In this document: positions 60,869-64,000 of the stretch, piece by piece
Numbering within the stretch: the stretch's first letter is position 1
How the letters are laid out: every line of letters starts with the position of its first letter
Source: Collinsella aerofaciens ATCC 25986
GTDB lineage: Bacteria; Actinomycetota; Coriobacteriia; Coriobacteriales; Coriobacteriaceae
Length of the DNA stretch: 64,000 nucleotides
Reading direction: 5' to 3'
Assembly (NCBI RefSeq): GCF_010509075.1
Contig: NZ_CP048433.1
Span: 372,001-436,000 of the forward strand
The notes under the pieces: generated by a model
What the model was told of the DNA's origin: nothing
The model's database searches: none
Seen by the model: the letters and a program-made list of their open reading frames with translations, nothing else
Translations under genes and position numbers: made by a program

Positions 60869-62410
60869 ATGTCTAATGCACTTGGTCGCGATCTTGCAAA
60901 GCTGGTTGCCGCTGTTGACGCCGCCGCCACTGAGTGCGGTCATGGCGCGTATGGCCAGCGCTTCCATATTATGCCGCCGGCGGGTTGGCTCAACGACCCC
61001 AACGGTCTTTGCCAAGCGGGCGGCGTGTTCCACGCTTATTTTCAATATGCGCCGTTTGATGTCGAGGGCGGCGTTAAGGCCTGGGGTCATGCCACAAGCC
61101 GCGACCTTATGAACTGGGAATATGTTGGCGCCCCGCTGTTGCCCGACGAGCCGTTTGATTGCCATGGCGTGTATTCGGGCTCCGCGCTTGCCGAGGACGG
61201 CCGCATTCGCGTACTGTACACAGGCAACGTTAAACTCTCCGATGCAGACGGCACGTACGACTACGTCAATACCGGCCGCCGCGCCGATACTGTTTATGTC
61301 GAGAGCGTTGATGGCCTTGCCGGTCGGGAGTTCAGCCAAAAGCGTGTGGTGCTGGCGTCCGAGGATTATCCCGAGGATTTGACCTGCCATGTGCGCGATC
61401 CCAAGGTGTGGCGCGATGATAATGGGCGTTACCACATGGTGCTGGGCGCGCGTCGTCGCGTGGATGGGCCGCATGTCGATAGTCGATTTTGCGCCATGCA
61501 CGGCGAGGGTGCCGGGCGCGATGTGGGCGAGATCCTGGTGTATGGCTCGGCCGATATGCTGAGTTGGGAGCTCGAGAGCCGCGTGTCTACCCCCGAGCGC
61601 TTTGGCTTTATGTGGGAGTGCCCGGGGTATCTGGAGCTTGAGGCGGATGGCGGCGTGCCGGCAAGGTTTCTGTCTTTCTCTCCCCAGGGGCTCGAGGGCG
61701 ACCGTTGGGACCGCGGCAATGTGTATGCAGCGGGCTACATGCCCGTTACGGGTAACATTACGGGTGGCAAGGACGCTTATGAGCTGGGCGAGTTCCGCCT
61801 GTGGGACGCCGGCTTTGACTTCTATGCTCCGCAGGAGTTCACGGCCGAGGACGGTCGCCACATTCTGATCGGCTGGATGGGCATGCCCGATGAGCCGACC
61901 TATGGCAACGCGCCCACCGTGGCGTGCGGCTGGCAGCACTGTATGACGGTGCCGCGTGAGCTTACAGCCGGTGCTGGCGGCGTGGTGCTGCAACAGCCGG
62001 CGCGCGAGATCGAGCGCCATTATGCCTCGGTGCGTGTGGGGGCGGGCTCGTTGGAGGTCGCCGGCGACGCCTGCTTTGACGTTGTTGTCGACGGTGTCGA
62101 CGGCGCGTTCACCGCGACCGTTGACGGCGAGCTGAAGCTGGCGTTTGTGCCCGCCGAGGGCGAACTGCCCTCGCGCTTTGAGATGCGATTTACCGATGAG
62201 GGTCGCGCTTCTGCCGGCTGCGGTCGTACCGTGCGCTGGGAGCCCGTCGACGAGGTTCGTAACGTGCGCATTGTTGGCGATGTCTCGTCGGTCGAGGTGT
62301 TTGTGAATGATGGCGCGCTCGTGTTCTCGACGCGCATCTATCCTGAGGCCTATGGCGTGACCGTTGACGCTCTGGGCGCGAATGTGACCTACCACGCGCT
62401 CAACATCTAG
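60869..62410 (+). CDS. scrB: Glycoside hydrolase family 32 (sucrose-6-phosphate hydrolase)
   Basis: A 513-residue GH32 enzyme. The nucleophile motif is GWLNDPNG (about 38-45), the stabiliser CHVRDPKVW (about 172-180) and the acid/base WECPGYLEL (about 250). A C-terminal beta-sandwich follows. There is no signal peptide, so it is cytoplasmic and fits cleavage of sucrose-6-phosphate delivered by the PTS. Short fructans are also possible substrates. Confidence 0.9.
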   Translation: MSNALGRDLAKLVAAVDAAATECGHGAYGQRFHIMPPAGWLNDPNGLCQAGGVFHAYFQYAPFDVEGGVKAWGHATSRDLMNWEYVGAPLLPDEPFDCHGVYSGSALAEDGRIRVLYTGNVKLSDADGTYDYVNTGRRADTVYVESVDGLAGREFSQKRVVLASEDYPEDLTCHVRDPKVWRDDNGRYHMVLGARRRVDGPHVDSRFCAMHGEGAGRDVGEILVYGSADMLSWELESRVSTPERFGFMWECPGYLELEADGGVPARFLSFSPQGLEGDRWDRGNVYAAGYMPVTGNITGGKDAYELGEFRLWDAGFDFYAPQEFTAEDGRHILIGWMGMPDEPTYGNAPTVACGWQHCMTVPRELTAGAGGVVLQQPAREIERHYASVRVGAGSLEVAGDACFDVVVDGVDGAFTATVDGELKLAFVPAEGELPSRFEMRFTDEGRASAGCGRTVRWEPVDEVRNVRIVGDVSSVEVFVNDGALVFSTRIYPEAYGVTVDALGANVTYHALNI

Positions 62411-62448
62411 GCGATTCGTCGCATATCGGCGCTATACTGCAGCCGTAG

Positions 62449-62484
62449 CCCACGATGCGGGTAACATCCGCATCGTGGGTTTTT
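62449..62484 (+). terminator. Intrinsic terminator after the GH32 gene
   Basis: A 12-bp perfect stem pairs CCCACGATGCGG (62449-62460) with CCGCATCGTGGG (62468-62479) and is followed by TTTTT. Confidence 0.93.
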
Positions 62485-62505
62485 GTTTTGGAGGGAAGGT
62501 GCCGT

Positions 62506-63498
62506 ATGGGCGTACAGCAGTTAGAAGAGGCCTGGGCTGCAAGGGCCGGCGCGCGTGAGGCGCGGTTGCTTGCGGCCTCGCATGTTCCGGCGGCGCTGTC
62601 TCTGTTGGGGATTGTGCGTCCCGGTGACCGCCTGGTGGCCTTTGCGGACGACTTTGCCGATGCGTTTGCGAGCGGCTTTGATTGCTGCGATGTCGCGCTG
62701 GTGGGCTCGCCGTCCGCCGAGGCGTTTGCCGCTGCGTCCGAGGGCATTGATGCTTTGTTTGATGCCGAGGGTCCGCACCTGTGGTGGTTCGTCAACTCCA
62801 TCGGCGGGTTTGGTCTGCGTGTGCCCGATCTGCGCGCTCTGGGCCGCGCTGCTCGTGAGGCCCATGCGCTGTTTGTGGTGGATAACACGGTGGCGTCGGC
62901 TTTTGGCTGCGATCCGCTGCGTTTGGGTGCCGTGCTGTCGCTCGAGGCGCTCGACCGCGTGTGCGCCGGCAAGGCTCCGCGCAAGTTGGTTGCCGTATCG
63001 GTCGCGCGCTCGCAGCTCAAGCGCCATCGCGTGGATGCTGCGGCTGAGTGCGCACATGCCCTGCTTGATGGCCGTGGCTTGGCCAAGCTTGATTTGCCTG
63101 CTGACGAGGCCGGTGTGCTGGAGCGCGGGCTGGACTCGCTCGATGTCCGCATGCAGGCACACTTCGACCGCGCCCGTGCACTGGCCGAGTATTTGGTCGC
63201 CAATGAGATGGTGCGCGACGTGCGCTATCCCGGGCTGAGCTCGCATCCCGACCATGCCATCGCGACAGGAATCCTCGAGCACGGCTTTGGTCCGGCAGTT
63301 GAGTTTGATCTTATCGAGCGCAGTGCGGGTGATCTCTTCGATGCTTTGCCGGGGGAGTTTCGTACATTGCCCGCCGGCGGCGCAACGACGCGCCTTTCGG
63401 CTCCACACGGCAAGCAGGGGAGCACCATCCGCCTCTTCGCCGGAAGCGATGACCCCTTGATCGTGGCCGCCACCCTAGATAATGCCCTCCGCAAGTAG
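62506..63498 (+). CDS. Degenerate Cys/Met-metabolism PLP-enzyme homologue
   Basis: A 330-residue protein with the fold of cystathionine gamma-synthase-type enzymes: VVDNTVASAFGCDPL near 142, ERGLDSLDVRMQAHFDRARA near 206, VRYPGLSSHPDHA, and the IRLFAGSDDP ending. The usual S-x-T-K lysine site reads SVARSQLK, so the PLP lysine seems replaced by R168 (K172 is the nearest lysine). The N-terminal Y-S-R-x-x-N-P-T segment is missing. It may lack normal catalysis. ATG 62506 follows GGAGGGAAGG. Confidence 0.7.
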   Translation: MGVQQLEEAWAARAGAREARLLAASHVPAALSLLGIVRPGDRLVAFADDFADAFASGFDCCDVALVGSPSAEAFAAASEGIDALFDAEGPHLWWFVNSIGGFGLRVPDLRALGRAAREAHALFVVDNTVASAFGCDPLRLGAVLSLEALDRVCAGKAPRKLVAVSVARSQLKRHRVDAAAECAHALLDGRGLAKLDLPADEAGVLERGLDSLDVRMQAHFDRARALAEYLVANEMVRDVRYPGLSSHPDHAIATGILEHGFGPAVEFDLIERSAGDLFDALPGEFRTLPAGGATTRLSAPHGKQGSTIRLFAGSDDPLIVAATLDNALRK

Positions 63499-63520
63499 CT
63501 AAATCATCCTCGACTCCATA

Positions 63521-63587
63521 AGTTGCGGTGAAATAGGGATTGATTTACGGCTTTAACCGCATAAACAGTCCCTATTTCACCGCAACT
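63521..63587. repeat. 67-bp palindromic element, copy 4
   Basis: It starts AGTTGCGGTGAAATAGGGAT and ends CCTATTTCACCGCAACT. It lies between two convergent genes, and an opposite-strand GGGACGGGGC motif follows at 63606-63627. Confidence 0.88.
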
Positions 63588-63631
63588 TATGAGAAGGGGT
63601 TGTGTGGCTATAAGGCCCCGTCCCAAATTAG

Positions 63632-63985
63632 CTACTTTTTAATACTTGCGATGAGGTCGTTTGCTTTGGTGGCAATGACGTTGTTGATGTCGGCCTGCAG
63701 CTCCTCGTAGACCGCTATGGCTCGCTCGCCGGCGGGGGTCAGGGTGGACCCGCGGGCGCCGTCGCGCTCGATGAGCTTGCAGCCCAGCTGTCCTTCTGCC
63801 TCGTTCACAATGCGCCAGGCCTTGGAATACGCCATGCCCATGCTCTTGGCGGCGCGGTTGAGCGAGTGCTCGCGGGCGATACCCTGCAGCAGCAAGACGC
63901 AGCCGTGGCCGAACACGCCCGGCAGATCTTTGTCGCACGACTGAATGACCAGTTTTGCCGTCGTCTTGTACTCCATGCGCTCCAC
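63632..63985 (-). CDS. ModE-like winged helix-turn-helix regulator
   Basis: A 117-residue DNA-binding protein with the ModE/LysR-type N-terminal wHTH: GHGCVLLLQGIAREHSLNRA, AKSMGMAYSKAWRIVNEAE, then the wing LIERDGARGSTLTPAGERA. There is no molybdate-binding (Mop) domain. It starts with GTG 63985 after GGAGAG; ATG 63976 is an alternative. Such short forms may respond to molybdate or act as general regulators. The Mo hydroxylase at 72-3817 is some 60 kb away, so a link is speculative. Confidence 0.82.
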   Translation of the reverse strand: MERMEYKTTAKLVIQSCDKDLPGVFGHGCVLLLQGIAREHSLNRAAKSMGMAYSKAWRIVNEAEGQLGCKLIERDGARGSTLTPAGERAIAVYEELQADINNVIATKANDLIASIKK

Positions 63986-64000
63986 GTCTCTCCGCTAAAG

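Noticed and set aside
62455-62505. Upstream start of the PLP-enzyme homologue
   Set aside because: It lies inside the perfect terminator stem of the GH32 gene; ATG 62506 has a strong ribosome binding site.

Overview
The window looks like a chromosomal segment of a Gram-positive, high-GC gut actinobacterium of the class Coriobacteriia, most likely a Collinsella. This rests on gene content and protein style (tig-clpP-clpX-valS-folC block, LPxTG-type surface protein, high-GC codon use, many short palindromic intergenic elements). It is inference, because no 16S rRNA gene is present.

Layout. 1-3.9 kb: a two-gene molybdenum hydroxylase (xanthine dehydrogenase family). 3.9-12.2 kb: housekeeping genes, namely tRNA-Leu(UAG), trigger factor, ClpP, ClpX, valyl-tRNA synthetase and FolC. 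12.2-19.2 kb: intergenic palindromic elements, then a 2150-residue cell-wall-anchored protein built from about 22 Ig-like repeats. 19.4-20.7 kb: an IS256-family element with an 8-bp target duplication. 20.7-26.4 kb: an M24 peptidase, a three-gene GlpA-like FAD/Fe-S oxidoreductase operon and a zinc-ribbon membrane protein. 26.5-28.4 kb: a ThrRS that lacks the TGS domain.

28.4-40.7 kb: a Wzx/Wzy-type exopolysaccharide operon. It opens with a NusG-like antiterminator whose promoter region sits between inverted repeats, as in invertible promoters. The first glycosyl-1-phosphate transferase carries a G9 tract. GC content falls sharply in the second half, pointing to imported glycan genes. 40.8-45.3 kb: an IS21-family element, a second identical IS256-family copy without a target duplication, and a truncated S8 peptidase, which together mark a rearranged junction. 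45.3-46.6 kb: a toxin-antitoxin-chaperone (TAC) module of MqsR-like toxin, MqsA-like antitoxin and SecB-like chaperone. 46.7-57.9 kb: a Gram-positive Pel polysaccharide operon (PelD with a conserved RxxD c-di-GMP site, PelE, PelA-type deacetylase, PelF, PelG) followed by CotH, VTC-domain and DUF4956 genes, the last broken by a one-base shift in a T7 run. 58-62.4 kb: a sucrose/fructan locus (LacI regulator, PTS IIBC, GH32) with three evenly spaced operators. 62.5-64 kb: a degenerate Cys/Met PLP-enzyme homologue and a ModE-like wHTH gene.

Two themes run through the window. One is surface variability: two polysaccharide systems, a giant surface protein, and candidate phase-variation devices. The other is intergenic structure: four 67-bp palindromes, two long hairpins with a shared core but different arms, and a pair of cruciform-like elements around valS. 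The items most worth following up are the MqsRA-SecB TAC module, the putative invertible promoter and the conserved-core/variable-arm hairpins.
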